A stretch of DNA of 64,000 nt from Coniella vitis (Eukaryota; Ascomycota; Sordariomycetes; Diaporthales; Schizoparmaceae): positions 2,356,001 to 2,420,000 of the forward strand of contig WUJK01000002.1 in assembly GCA_011317545.1 (NCBI GenBank), written 5' to 3'. Each line of letters opens with the position of its first letter. The first letter of the stretch is position 1. Below the pieces are notes generated by a model that searched no databases, was not told where the DNA came from, and saw only the letters and a list, made by a program, of their open reading frames with translations. This document shows positions 36,608-47,075 of this stretch, in pieces. The position numbers and the translations under genes are program-made.

Positions 36608-37703
36608 GATGACTTCTTTGTTGTCAACAGATTATGGATGGGGGGGCGGATCGTGCGGGATGCCGGGTAAGCGTTGGATTCTATGACATAACGGGCGCCG
36701 TCCAGCGGAGCGCCGTATGCTTGGGTTGCGGTAAAGGTTGAGTCGATAGGGTGGTTGATTAGAAGGCGACTTCGTCGATAATTCGGTAGGATAAAAAGGC
36801 GAGAGGCACAAATATCGATGAATAGGATTGACAGCGGTGATTGTAAGAAGTCGAAAGGGAGACTTGGAACCAGGAGGAGTTGGGATGGTTGTCTGGGCGA
36901 AGACAGGCCGCTTTGGCTTGTGACCTGAGTGTGACGCAGGGGCCGAGCGCAGTTGTGCCCCTAGGTAGTATGTACATGGTACTTACATAGTAAGCACTCA
37001 CCCCGCCTGCCCGGTTGCTGTAGCTTGTATTTTGGTATCTGTGTACCTTCGTACCCCTCGTTGGAAGGTGGAAGGTGGAGGCTGTCAGGAACGAAGAGCC
37101 TCCTGCATCGGTGTCGACGCCACGCATTGCAACGCTGGCAGCAAGCCAGTGCCAGGGCTCCGTTTGGTCAGCAGAAACTTCAAGCAGCTCGCAAATAAGA
37201 GAGGAAGGATGGTAGCTAGAACGCAACGACATCACTATCGATCAAACAGGGACAGTTCAGGTGCTGGCGATAATTGTATTTGCGAGAAAGGAGTAGATGG
37301 TCCAATCGTGAAAAGACCAATTGCAAGACTCATCATCAAAATTAAACGGACTCTTCAGGTGCTGCTGACTTTTTTACGTTGTATTATTACACATATTTGC
37401 GGTCTGCGATGATCGTCCATGAGATTGACTCACCTTTTATTTTTTTCTTTTTCGAAAAGATTCCATTGTATAAGAGATCTTTTGCTTCCAATTAAAGCAG
37501 CTTCCCTTGGTATCTAAAATCAAAAGAATCCTCCCCCCCGGGTCCTAAGCTAGTAGTATTCGAAGCATCAACGCCCAGCGTCGTCGCCTTGAAACTTATT
37601 CTCTACCAATTCGAACAGGCTGCAAAAACGCATAATCCACACTTGCCAAGCATTGCACAAGACACCGCCCTTCTCTCACAGCATTACAGCACTGATATAC
37701 AAG
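36608..37703. other. Divergent promoter, Tag1-like gene and ARG3
   Basis: Bidirectional spacer of 1.1 kb. It contains TACATGGTA (36973-36981) with TACATAGTA (36984-36992), and a perfect CPC1 site nearer to ARG3 (annotated separately). No gene is visible. The frame of ARG3 is open 17 codons upstream of its ATG but has no earlier ATG. Confidence 0.55.
37426..37432 (+). promoter_or_regulatory. Gcn4/CPC1-type site upstream of ARG3
   Basis: A perfect TGACTCA lies 272 bp upstream of the ARG3 start codon. Arginine genes are classical targets of cross-pathway (general amino acid) control in fungi, so a functional role is likely, though only the match is seen. Confidence 0.65.
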
Positions 37704-38902
37704 ATGTTTCGAACAAGCAATAGTATAGCCGCAGCCGCCAAGCAGTCTGCCCGCTTATACTCCACGGCCGCCACCGCCAAACCCCGCCATCTCACGTCCA
37801 TCAACGACCTCACACCCGCCGAGTTTGTCAAGCTGGTCCGCAATGGCGCAGCCAGCAAAGGCGAGGTCGCCCAGCACGACCGGCTGAACACCCTCGGCAC
37901 CTCGCTGGCCGGCAAGACAGTCGCCATGATGTTCAGCAAGCGCAGCACGCGCACCCGTGTGTCGACCGAGGGCGCCATTGCGCTGATGGGCGGCCATCCC
38001 ATGTTCTTGGGCAAAGATGACATCCAGCTTGGAGTGAGTCCTTGACAACTACTAGGCCAGTCAGCATGAGTGAACGTACTGGTGCTAATCAATCCATCAA
38101 AACACCAAGGTCAACGAGTCTCTGCTCGATACCTCGGTCGTCATTTCTTCCATGACCTCGTGCATGGTTGCCCGCGTTGGCCCACATTCTGACATTACAG
38201 GCCTCGCCGAGCACTCAACCGTGCCCGTCATCAATGCCCTTAGCGACGATTTCCACCCACTGCAGACCATTGCAGACTTTCTCACCATCCACGAGGCCTT
38301 TCCATCCTCTACCAGCAGCCCAGCCAGCCTCGGTCTCGAGGGCCTCAAGGTCGCCTGGATTGGCGACTCCAACAACGTCCTCTTCGACCTCGCCTCAGCA
38401 TGCCTCAAGCTCGGTGTCAATATCAGCGTTGCCTCTCCCCAGGGCTACGGCATCCCTTCCGCCATGAAGCAGCATATTCTCTCTGCCGCCAACGGCGTGA
38501 GCAGCCCTGGCAAGCTCGAGGAGACGGCCGTGCCCGAAGAAGCCATCAAGAACGCAGACATTCTCGTTACCGACACGTGGGTCTCGATGGGCCAGGAGGC
38601 AGAGGCCAAGAAGCGCCTGCAGGCCTTTGCGGGCTTCCAGATTACAAACGAACTGGCTAAGCGGGGAGGCGCCAAGGAAGGATGGAAGTTCATGCACTGC
38701 TTGCCTCGCCACCCCGAGGAGGTTCATGACGAGGTCTTTTACAGCGACAGGTCGCTTGTCTTCCCCGAAGCGCAGAACCGGTTGTGGGCTGCAGTTGGTG
38801 AGTTATGATTGAATCGCCTTGCCTCGTTGGGGTCATGCTCAATGCTAACTTTTAACAGCTGCTCTTGAAGGATTCTTGGTCAACAAGGGCAAGATCGTGT
38901 AA
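37704..38902 (+). CDS. ARG3: Ornithine carbamoyltransferase, mitochondrial
   Basis: This enzyme (argB, arg-12 or ARG3 in different fungi) makes citrulline from ornithine and carbamoyl phosphate in arginine biosynthesis. The 353-aa protein has a presequence rich in Arg, Ser and Ala (residues about 1-35), the carbamoyl-phosphate motif SKRSTRTR (near 78-85), the ornithine-side HCLPRH motif (near 305) and the usual C-terminus LEGFLVNKGKIV. Three exons are 37704-38033, 38110-38797 and 38859-38902, with introns of 76 and 61 nt. The presequence indicates mitochondrial import, as in other filamentous fungi. A CPC1 site upstream fits general amino-acid control. Confidence 0.97.
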
Positions 38903-39149
38903 ACACAATCGGACTTCAGCTACTGCCAGAGGGGTCAGATGCGCTACAAAATGGGAAGGGTGTTTTTGACGAGCAATGCAATCAAACGCGCTATGGGAAG
39001 AGCCTATATTTTTTGTTTCAATTTTAATTACAATGTGATTCCTGGCTGCGAGCCTCATACTATAGCTACTACTGCCTTTTTTTGTTTTTGTCTGCTTGCT
39101 ATGGTAAAAAACACTTCATATCTTTGCCTCGACCACTACATAAATGCTT

Positions 39150-40206
39150 TTAACCAGGAGGCAGCTGGCTGGCATCCACAACTTCGTCAGCATCCTTGAC
39201 ACCCTCCTCCTGAGGTCCAGAGAGCGGCGAGCGAGGCAGAGCCATTAGACCCGTGCGCGCGGACTCGAGAATTCCAAAGGGTGTAATGAGCTTCAGGAAC
39301 GAGTCAATTCTGGTAGGCTTGGCAGAGCTGCGGGCGAACGGCTTGTCAATAAGAATATCATATGAATGGGGATTAAGTGTGAGACAGGACATACACCTCA
39401 ACAATACAGCTGTTGTTGCTGATATCAAGCACCTTGCCGCCAAACTGGTGCGTAAAGTAGGTAATGCTCCGCAAGTGCTCGTGCTTCAACCGCAGAGCCT
39501 CACTGGGCGCCAAACGGCTGGGGTGATAATCCTCAGACGTCTCGCTGAGTGTAGGTGCGCGGTCTGACACGGACGACGACTCGCCCTCAGTCGCGCTCGT
39601 CTCAGTCGCGCCGTCAGCGGTAATCTCGCGGTGGTGTGCCCAAAGATCCTGGAAGTACTCGGGGCCCAGGATGTTGATCTTGGCCAGCAGGAGCTCACGT
39701 TGGACGAGCGCAGCAGAGGTATAATCTAGCACTGCCCACACGGGCACCAGATCCTCCAATTGGCGGCGGGCCTGCTCGACAACACCGTCTTGACCCGTGA
39801 GCACAATGGTCATGCGCGAGAGGTCGGCGACTTCGGTGGAGCAGACGACGAGGGAGTCGATGTTGAAGCCGCGGGCGGCCAGGATACCAGACACGCGAGA
39901 GAGCACACCGGGCTCGTTTTGCACAAGGCAGTTGAGGATGTGGCGCTTGGGCGGGTCAGAAGACGGCACAGGTGTCTCGTACAGGATGTTGGAGACAGCG
40001 GCCTGGGCGGACCATGTTGGAGGAGTTTCGCTGGTAGGAAGGGGAGCCTGGCGGCGGCGGAGTGCCTTGTAGGCAATGGCAGAGGTCGAGGAGCTACTGG
40101 CGCGGACGGCGACGGTGGGCAGGAAGGAGACGGAGGAGGAGGAGGTTGCTGTAAGAGCTGCGGCCCGCAACGGCGCCGAGCGCAGCAGAATGCTTCGGGA
40201 AGCCAT
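39150..40206 (-). CDS. ILV6: Acetolactate synthase regulatory (small) subunit
   Basis: Ilv6 is the mitochondrial regulatory subunit that activates acetolactate synthase (Ilv2) and confers feedback inhibition by valine in branched-chain amino-acid synthesis. The 329-aa protein has an import presequence (residues about 1-45), an ACT domain (about 88-165, with LVQNEPGVLSRVSGILAARG) and the conserved C-terminal half with GPEYFQDLW and LKLITPFGILESARTGL. Two exons are 40206-39395 and 39327-39150, with a 67-nt intron (donor GTATGT). The donor two bases downstream of the apparent GAG|GT was chosen because it alone keeps phase and gives CIVEVSAKPTR. It converges with ARG3 (247 bp) and diverges from USO1. 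Confidence 0.96.
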
Positions 40207-40841
40207 TGTTTTGGTGTCGAGGTGATCCCGCAGAAGGACCGTCGACGAAGGGCTCTCTTCAGACGAATTGAGCGGTCAAAGTGCTTGCTTTGACGGCCAG
40301 GTCTGAAGGGGGAGCAAGGAGGTGATGGGTCTTTGGGACGCAAAATTCGTGGTGGTCGCGGCAAGCGGCGATGGGCAATGTACTTCGACGCATAGCCCTG
40401 CGTCCAGCTTGCCGACGTCGGCCAGCAACCCTTGCTGTACGCAATACTATAACAATATAAGTATCTAGTACTATCTTAGTACGTACAGTGTACATTCCCC
40501 AGATTACCCTGCCCCATTCGATCCTCAGCCAGGCCTGGGCCACAGTTGGACCAGCTGTATTTTACCATGTAAGCATCTATGTATGTATACATAGTACATG
40601 GTAGTGGCAGCAGACCCACCATGCTAGACCCTTGTCGCTCAGAAGTGCCACTGTAGATGTTTTGAAGCAACAGCTGGCAGTCCACTGTAATACTTTCGGC
40701 TTGGTTTCGACTGCAACCGGCCTCGTCACCCTCGCTCTTCTTGACCCATGAAACCGCAAACATGTCCTGCCGTCCATGATACTTTACGACTCGATTCCCT
40801 AGCCCTATGGAACGCGAAACGCACCGTCGAACCCGACCACC
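40207..40841. other. Divergent promoter, ILV6 and USO1
   Basis: A 635-bp bidirectional spacer. No TGASTCA site was found, unlike the other amino-acid genes here. Its centre is AT/TAC-rich and carries a strong nested hairpin (annotated separately). The USO1 ATG has a strong context (CACC before ATG); an out-of-frame ATG at 40748 has a weak one. Confidence 0.6.
40563..40603. repeat. Nested inverted repeat in the ILV6-USO1 promoter
   Basis: The outer arms are TACCATGTA (40563-40571) and TACATGGTA (40595-40603); the inner arms are CTATGTA (40577-40583) and TACATAG (40588-40594). Together they pair perfectly over 16 bp with a 5-nt bulge (AGCAT) on one side and a 4-nt loop (TGTA). Both 9-mers of the window-wide palindromic family occur in it. 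Confidence 0.8.
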
Positions 40842-43800
40842 ATGTTCTCCATCGCGACCGCACCGGCCAAGCAGTCGGTTGGCGAAACAATATCTATTCT
40901 CGGCGGCCGACTGAGCTCATCCACTCTGCTCGAGGACCGTCGCGCAGCTATACAAGGCCTGCGCAGCTTCGCAAAGGATTACCCTGCGTCTGTGGCTTCG
41001 GGGGCTCTCCGAAGCCTGATTGGCAGCCTTGGAAAGGACGGGGACGATGTCGACACCGTCAAAGTGGTCCTCGAGACTCTGCTGATGCTCTTCAACCCGA
41101 ACCAAGACAGCCCCGAGGCTTCTGACGAGATTGTGCTATGGCTGGCCGACGAGTTCACCCAGAGACAAGAGAACATAACGCTCTTGCTTGATTTCCTCGA
41201 AACCAACGATTTCTACTCCCGACTGTACTCGCTACAACTCCTGTCCGCGATCTTGTCCGCTCGAACTGAACGTACCGAGGAATGCGTGTTTACTGCGCCG
41301 CTGGGAATTTCGCGGCTCGTAGCCATCCTTGACGACCGACGGGAAGCCATACGCAACGAGGGTATCACTCTCCTCACCTATCTCACTCCTTCCTCGACGG
41401 ATATCCAAAAGCTTGTTGCGTTTGAAGATGCCTTTAAGAAGATCTTCGCAATTATCGCGGCGGAAGGGTCTCTACTGGAGGGCGGACAGGTTGTAGAGGA
41501 CTGTTTGATTCTGATGGCAAATCTTCTTAGACTCAACAGTTCAAATCAGAGCCAGTTCCGAGAGACTGGATGCGTGCCGCAGCTGTCACAGCTTCTCCAG
41601 ACCGCATACCAAGTGCCTGAAGACGGGCAAGGAGTCGCGCCATGGGCACAGGTACAAAGGAACAGGAATGTATATGCGCTGCTCGCGGTTATTCGAATGT
41701 TTTTGGTTCGAGGTGCCGTGGGCACTATGCAGAACCAGCGGGCTTTCTGGCAGCACAATGTGTTGTATCATGCTCTTCAGCTTGCTTTTAGCCATACTGC
41801 AGAGATTCCAATCAAGGCAGAGGTACGTTGCCACCCAGTCTTGCGCATGCACATTCGTTCTGTCGTGTAGATGCTCAAACCGTATTCTCTTTTTCTAGGC
41901 ACTTGTAACATGCGCCGATATCATAAGGGGCAACACAACGCTTCAAGAGAACTTTGCGCAGCTGCAGGTGCCCTCTCCGCTCGAGGAGGCCCCAGCAGCA
42001 CCGAACGGCAACGGCCCACAAGCCGATGGAGTGCCCAAAGTATACGTTATTGATGGGTTGCTGGACTTGGCGCTGTGCGTGCGCGCTCTGCAAGCTTTCG
42101 ACATGAGGATGTCTGCGTGTGAATGTCTCAAAGCCTACTTTTACAACCATGATGGAATACGGGAGCATTTCCTCCGGCGGGCGATTGAGGGGCATAAATC
42201 CGGGACAATCGAGGATGCGAACGTGCTGACGACGTTACTCCGGTCGCCGACCCAAGACAGCAGTGTCGACCCATACAGGTATTGGTTTGCGGCGTGCATC
42301 ATGCTGCATCTCACCTTTGAAAACGCGACCACCAAAGAGCTCGCTAGACAGGTGACGGAAGGCAACGAAGCTGAAGGCGAGGAGGTTGTGACGAGCATAC
42401 AAATCATCACGTCGCATCTGATTGGCAGCCTCTCTAGAAGCGAGGATGAGCGCGTGATTATTGGCTATCTTATGCTCCTCCTCTGCTGGCTTTTCGAGGA
42501 CCTAGACGGTGTCAATGATTTGTTGGAGGAAGGCAGCAACGTCCAGCGGCTGATGCAGACGGTTGTCAAGAACAGTTCAAACGAAACCATTGTGCAAGGA
42601 CTGTCTGCCATGCTCCTGGGCGTCATCTACGAGTTTTCCACAAAGGACTCCACAATACCTCGGGCAACATTGCAGTCGATCCTCATGTCAAGCATGGGCC
42701 GCGACAGGTATATCGACAAGCTTAGCAAGCTACGCGCACACCCGACAGTACGAGAGTTTGAAATGATCCCGCAAAAGCTGGACCCTTCGACGGGCGCCTT
42801 GCCCGACGTTTATTTTGACTCTACCTTTGTCGAATTCTTCAAGGACAACTACAGCCGCATCTTGCGCGCCATTGACCGAGACCCTGGCATGGAGATCTCT
42901 GTAATTACCAACGGCGTGCAAAAGGGCATTTCGCGTGAACTCGTCGACTCGCTCCGCACGCAACTCGATGAAAGAGAAAAGGCGCTGCAAGAGTGTCAGG
43001 CGAATGTGGCGCATTTGGAGCAGCAGCTGGGCCAGTTCCAGGCGGATGCAAGGCGACACAGCGAAACGCACTTGCTTGAGGTCTCGCGCATCAAAGCTGT
43101 GAATGAAGCGTTGCAGCAGAACCACGAGCAGGAACTACGGCAGGTGCATGAGCAGCACAGCCAGAGGGAGCAAGAGCTTCAGGGGCATCTTGACACGGCG
43201 CGACGGACGGCCGAGGCGGAATACGAGAGGCTGCAGAAGAAAGCTGAGGCGGATCTACGGGCCAAGGACGTTGAAATCAAGAAGCTGCAAATTCAGGCTG
43301 ATGATGAGCTGCGCGCCAAAGTTGAGGAGCAGGAAAGGTTGCAAAAGAAGGCCGATGCGGAATTGCAGGCCAAGATCCAAGAGTACGAAAGCCGGTTGAT
43401 ACAGATGGAGGAAGAGTTCAAGAAGGAGATTGAGCGTAAAGATAAGCAACACGAGGAGGAGAAGGAGGCACTTCGCAAGGAGACTGAGAAGGGCCACAAG
43501 CGGAGGCAGTCGGAGGCTGACCGAACATCGAGACGGGCTGAAGCGGAGAAGGCGGATCTCAAGGCTACCATTAGCAGGCTCGAAGTGGATGTTCTCAAGG
43601 TATGTTGCTCTGACGAATGTTTTTGGGGTTACGGGTGGACAGGTGCACTAATTCAGTATGCAGGCCAACAAGAGCAAGTCTCAGGAGGTCCAGGCTGCCA
43701 AAGACGCTTCCGAACAAGCGCAAAAGAAGGTTGCTGAGCTAGAGACCAAGATCTCCGGGCTGCAGAAGCAGCTTCAAGAGGTGAGTGATACATGACATGC

Positions 43801-44130
43801 GCAATTGGTGGTCCATCCGTTGCTAATGGACACCTATAGGTCAAGGAAGAAGTCACGGCCAAGGAGAGCGAAAAGGAATCGATCCAAGGGGAACTGGACG
43901 ACCTGCTGATGGTGTATGCCGACAATGAGGAGAAGCTCAACAAGTACAAAGAGAGGCTCAAGGAGAAGGGCGAGGTCATATCAGATGACGAAGGGGATGA
44001 TGATGACGACGACGACGACGACGACGACGATGATGATGATGAAGATGATGATGACGAGAACGAGGAAGAGGATGAAGAAAAAGGAGAAGGAGGAAACAAG
44101 GCAGGTGAGAAAGAGGAGGATGCCGAGTAG
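40842..44130 (+). CDS. USO1: Vesicle tethering protein Uso1/p115
   Basis: Uso1 tethers ER-derived vesicles to the cis-Golgi, working with Ypt1 and SNAREs. The 1029-aa protein has the armadillo-type globular head (residues about 15-660, with CEC and YFYNHDGIREHFLRRA), a coiled coil (about 685-990) and a very acidic end with a 15-residue aspartate run. Four exons are 40842-41822, 41899-43599, 43664-43780 and 43840-44130; introns are 76, 64 and 59 nt, all in phase 0. The coiled coil is far shorter than in S. cerevisiae Uso1 (about 1790 aa in total) and closer to animal p115. The start ATG has a strong context. Confidence 0.96.
43996..44040 (+). repeat. GAC/GAT repeat coding polyaspartate in USO1
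   Basis: Fifteen consecutive aspartate codons (mixed GAT and GAC blocks) form a coding microsatellite in the last USO1 exon, followed by more Asp/Glu. An acidic tail is a family feature of p115/Uso1; the repeat tract is likely length-variable between strains. Confidence 0.9.
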
Positions 44131-44881
44131 AAATTCCTCGCCTGCAGTGATGGCTGTCTGGAATTGCCATCGCAAGCGTGTTCAATGACGGCGGCTTCGA
44201 TTCTGGCATACGTGTTTGAAATTGTCTATCTGGAACCCGCTCTGTGAGCATCATGCATGGCGCTTTTATTGCCTGTTGAAGTTGCATCCACGGGCGCGTG
44301 CAGGTCAAAAAGATTGATTGCATGGCTCTCTCTCGACGACGAGCCCAGTTGTAGTGGTGACCTGCGATCACTATAAACAATAACGAAATAAGAAACAGCA
44401 CAACATGCCACAGAGATATCCCGTTGACTCTTGTATTTCGCATTTCAGGTGAATGCGGCTCTATCTTTGGGCTCGAGTCGCACAGCACCAGTTGAAAATC
44501 ATCTTCGACCGGGCCTGGCCCGCAGTTTTTTTTTTTTGGCGGTTGAAAATTGGAGTCGCAAGTGAAATTTTCATGCACCCCCTTCGCGCCCGCTGTACTT
44601 AGTGCCTGCCTGCCTTGGGTGCTACATGGTACTGTCTACACCACGGCTTGATAAATCGAACTTGGCCTCAATTGGCACTATTTGTATCTTGCATCACTTC
44701 TGGTCCAATCTCAGTCAGGTAAGCTTGTATTTTGCACTGCTTTTCGCTTCGCGCCGGCAGATACTCCGTCGCTTTTCTCATTCAGACACCCTCCAGATTC
44801 TAACACGCACCAGGCCTGGCCCACTACTACAAGCGGAACGCAATACACCGTGCCATTCATTGTTCAAACAGCCACTCCACC
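44131..44881. other. Intergenic, USO1 3' flank and PRMT3 promoter
   Basis: A 750-bp spacer between tandem plus-strand genes. It contains a T run near 44526-44535 and one palindromic 9-mer TACATGGTA (44623-44631). No gene is visible. Confidence 0.55.
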
Positions 44882-46776
44882 ATGTCCAAGCAGGCTGAGG
44901 ATATCCTGAGCGAGTCTGAGGGCTCAGAAGGCTGGGATGATGTCAACGATGGCGACGACGAGGAGCAGGAGCAGGTCGAGATTGTCTCACTGCTTGACGA
45001 CAAGACCTTTGCCGACCCAGCGTCCATGGTTGCTTATTGCAAGGACAAGTTCCACTTTGACTTTGTGGCCACCCGCGACCGCTTGGGGCTCGACTTTTAT
45101 GGAAGCATCAAGCTCGTCAACTATGGTGAGTGCAGTTCCATCTTCCTGAGTCTCGTGGCGGCGCTGTTTGAAAGGGCGATGACGACAGACATGGCTAATG
45201 GTTTATCCACTCCAAATCAGTAAGAAGTACCATCAAGGAAGGCAAGTCGCTGCCTGAGCAAATCAGCCGACAGGACATTGACGATGAACGTTTCATGCTG
45301 CCTGTGCTGCCCAACGATGCCTTCATCATGTGCCTGGATGACTTGCCCTCTGCCGGCAGCAGCGACAGCGCAGACGCCAAGGGCAAGGCTGCCGAGGGTG
45401 GTGCCACCGAAGTGGACGAGAATGCTGCTCTGAAGGCACAGCTCGAGGACATTACAAGACAGTTTGCCAATTACCGGCTGGCTGTGGAGCAAACGCTGGA
45501 CAAGCGCTGGCATGCAGAGGACGACGACGCCTCGTCGACATCGTCGGCTGACGAACCCCCAAAGGTGAAGGAGGACTCGTCACAGTCCTACTTCGAGGGC
45601 TATGCCAACCACGGTATGTTTTGGGCTCGGTTCCACGACGATTTGATCAGCTCTTGGTTGACTTATGTACCACTTTTAGACATACACGAGACCATGTTGA
45701 AGGATACGGTCCGCACGGATGCATACAGAGACTTCATTTACAACAACAAGCATCTTTTCAAGGGCAAGGTTGTGCTGGACATTGGCTGCGGTACTGGTAA
45801 GCCCATCTCAGAAATGTCCCGCTCATTCCTGCATCTGCGCGTTCAGCTCCAAAGATAATAATCTTTCCCCTCAGGAATCCTTTCCATGTTTTGTGCCCGT
45901 GCAGGCGCCGCCCACGTCTACGCCATCGACAAGTCCGCCATCCTCGACAAAGCCCGCGAAAACATCTTCCACAACGGCCTCGCTGACACCATCACCTGCT
46001 TGCGCGGCCGCGTTGAAGACATCCAGCTGCCCGTGGACCAGGTCGATATCATCGTCTCCGAGTGGATGGGCTACTGCCTGCTGTACGAAGCCATGCTCCC
46101 CTCGGTGCTCTTTGCGCGTGACCGCTACCTCAAACCCGACACGGGCCTGCTCATCCCCAGCCACGCCACCATCTTCGTCGCACCGGCCAGCGACCCTGAA
46201 TACGTCAGCGAGAGCGTCAGCTTCTGGCGCGACGTCTACGGCTTCGACATGAAACCCATGCTCGAGGGCTTGCTGCAGGACGTCCGCGTGCAGTACGTCC
46301 CCGGCGAATCCGTCGCCGGCTCGGCCAGCACCTACGCCCTCGACCTGTACAAGTGCACCGTGGCCGACCTGTCGTTCCGCGTCCAGTGGACCAGCACGCT
46401 GAGCAGGGACGTCGAGTGCGTGGATGGATTTGTGATTTGGTTCGATAACTACTTTGCCACCACGCGCCAGAGCGGGCCCGAGCCCGAGCTCATCCACGCG
46501 TCGGCGGCCGACTGGCAGGCGCAGCGGGGTGGCGACGGCAGCGTGGCGTTTACGACGGCGCCGACGGCCAAGGATACCCACTGGAAGCAGGGATTCCTCA
46601 TGATTGAGGAGGCGGCGGATGGAAAGGACAAGATGCAGCCGCGCAAAAAGGACGATGTCATTGAGGGCCACTTGACGTTCTCGATTGCAAAAGAGAATGC
46701 GCGTGGGTTGGACGTCAAGGTGGAGTGGGAGGGGCTGCCAAATGCCCAACATGCGCAGACTTGGTCGTTGCACTAG
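44882..46776 (+). CDS. Protein arginine N-methyltransferase, PRMT3 type
   Basis: The enzyme transfers methyl groups from AdoMet to arginine; PRMT3-type enzymes act in the cytoplasm, with ribosomal protein S2 as a known target. The 551-aa protein (RmtB group in aspergilli) has an acidic N-terminus, the PRMT3-specific segment around RLGLDFYGSIKLVNY, motif I VLDIGCGTG (near residue 243), the double-E loop SEWMGYCLLYEAML (near 312) and the THW loop (near 485). Four exons are 44882-45125, 45221-45613, 45680-45796 and 45875-46776; introns are 95, 66 and 78 nt, all phase 1. The N-terminal zinc finger lacks the C-x2-C pair (the position reads SLLD), so it probably binds no zinc. Confidence 0.95.
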
Positions 46777-47075
46777 GTGGATGGACTTGATGTTGTGTGT
46801 GTGAGGAGGATGGTGAAGGAGAGGAGTGGATACAGGTTTATTAAGTGTCAAAAAGGATGGTCGCAATGCGCACATTGGGTGAGCAGTCTAGCCAGGTGCC
46901 TGTCCGCTGTCAAAGTCTAGGAACAGGATGAGTAGTAAAATGAAGCGCTTCATATGAATCTCGACATCTCCATCACTCTACCATAACAGCATCCATCTAT
47001 CCGAAATATCATCTTAAACAAGACATAACCTAGCTACACAATTCCTTCATGGTAGTCTATCAAATTCCCCTTGTC

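Noticed and set aside
40207..40841. CPC1/Gcn4 site for ILV6
   Set aside because: No TGASTCA was found in the spacer; ACGACTCG near 40787 has a mismatch in the core.
40748..41125. Upstream out-of-frame ORF overlapping the USO1 start
   Set aside because: The ATG has a weak context (CCC before ATG) and may lie upstream of the transcription start; no evidence of translation control.
45871..46875. 334-codon minus-strand ORF opposite PRMT3 exon 4
   Set aside because: It is fully antisense to the catalytic core of the methyltransferase; composition explains the open frame.
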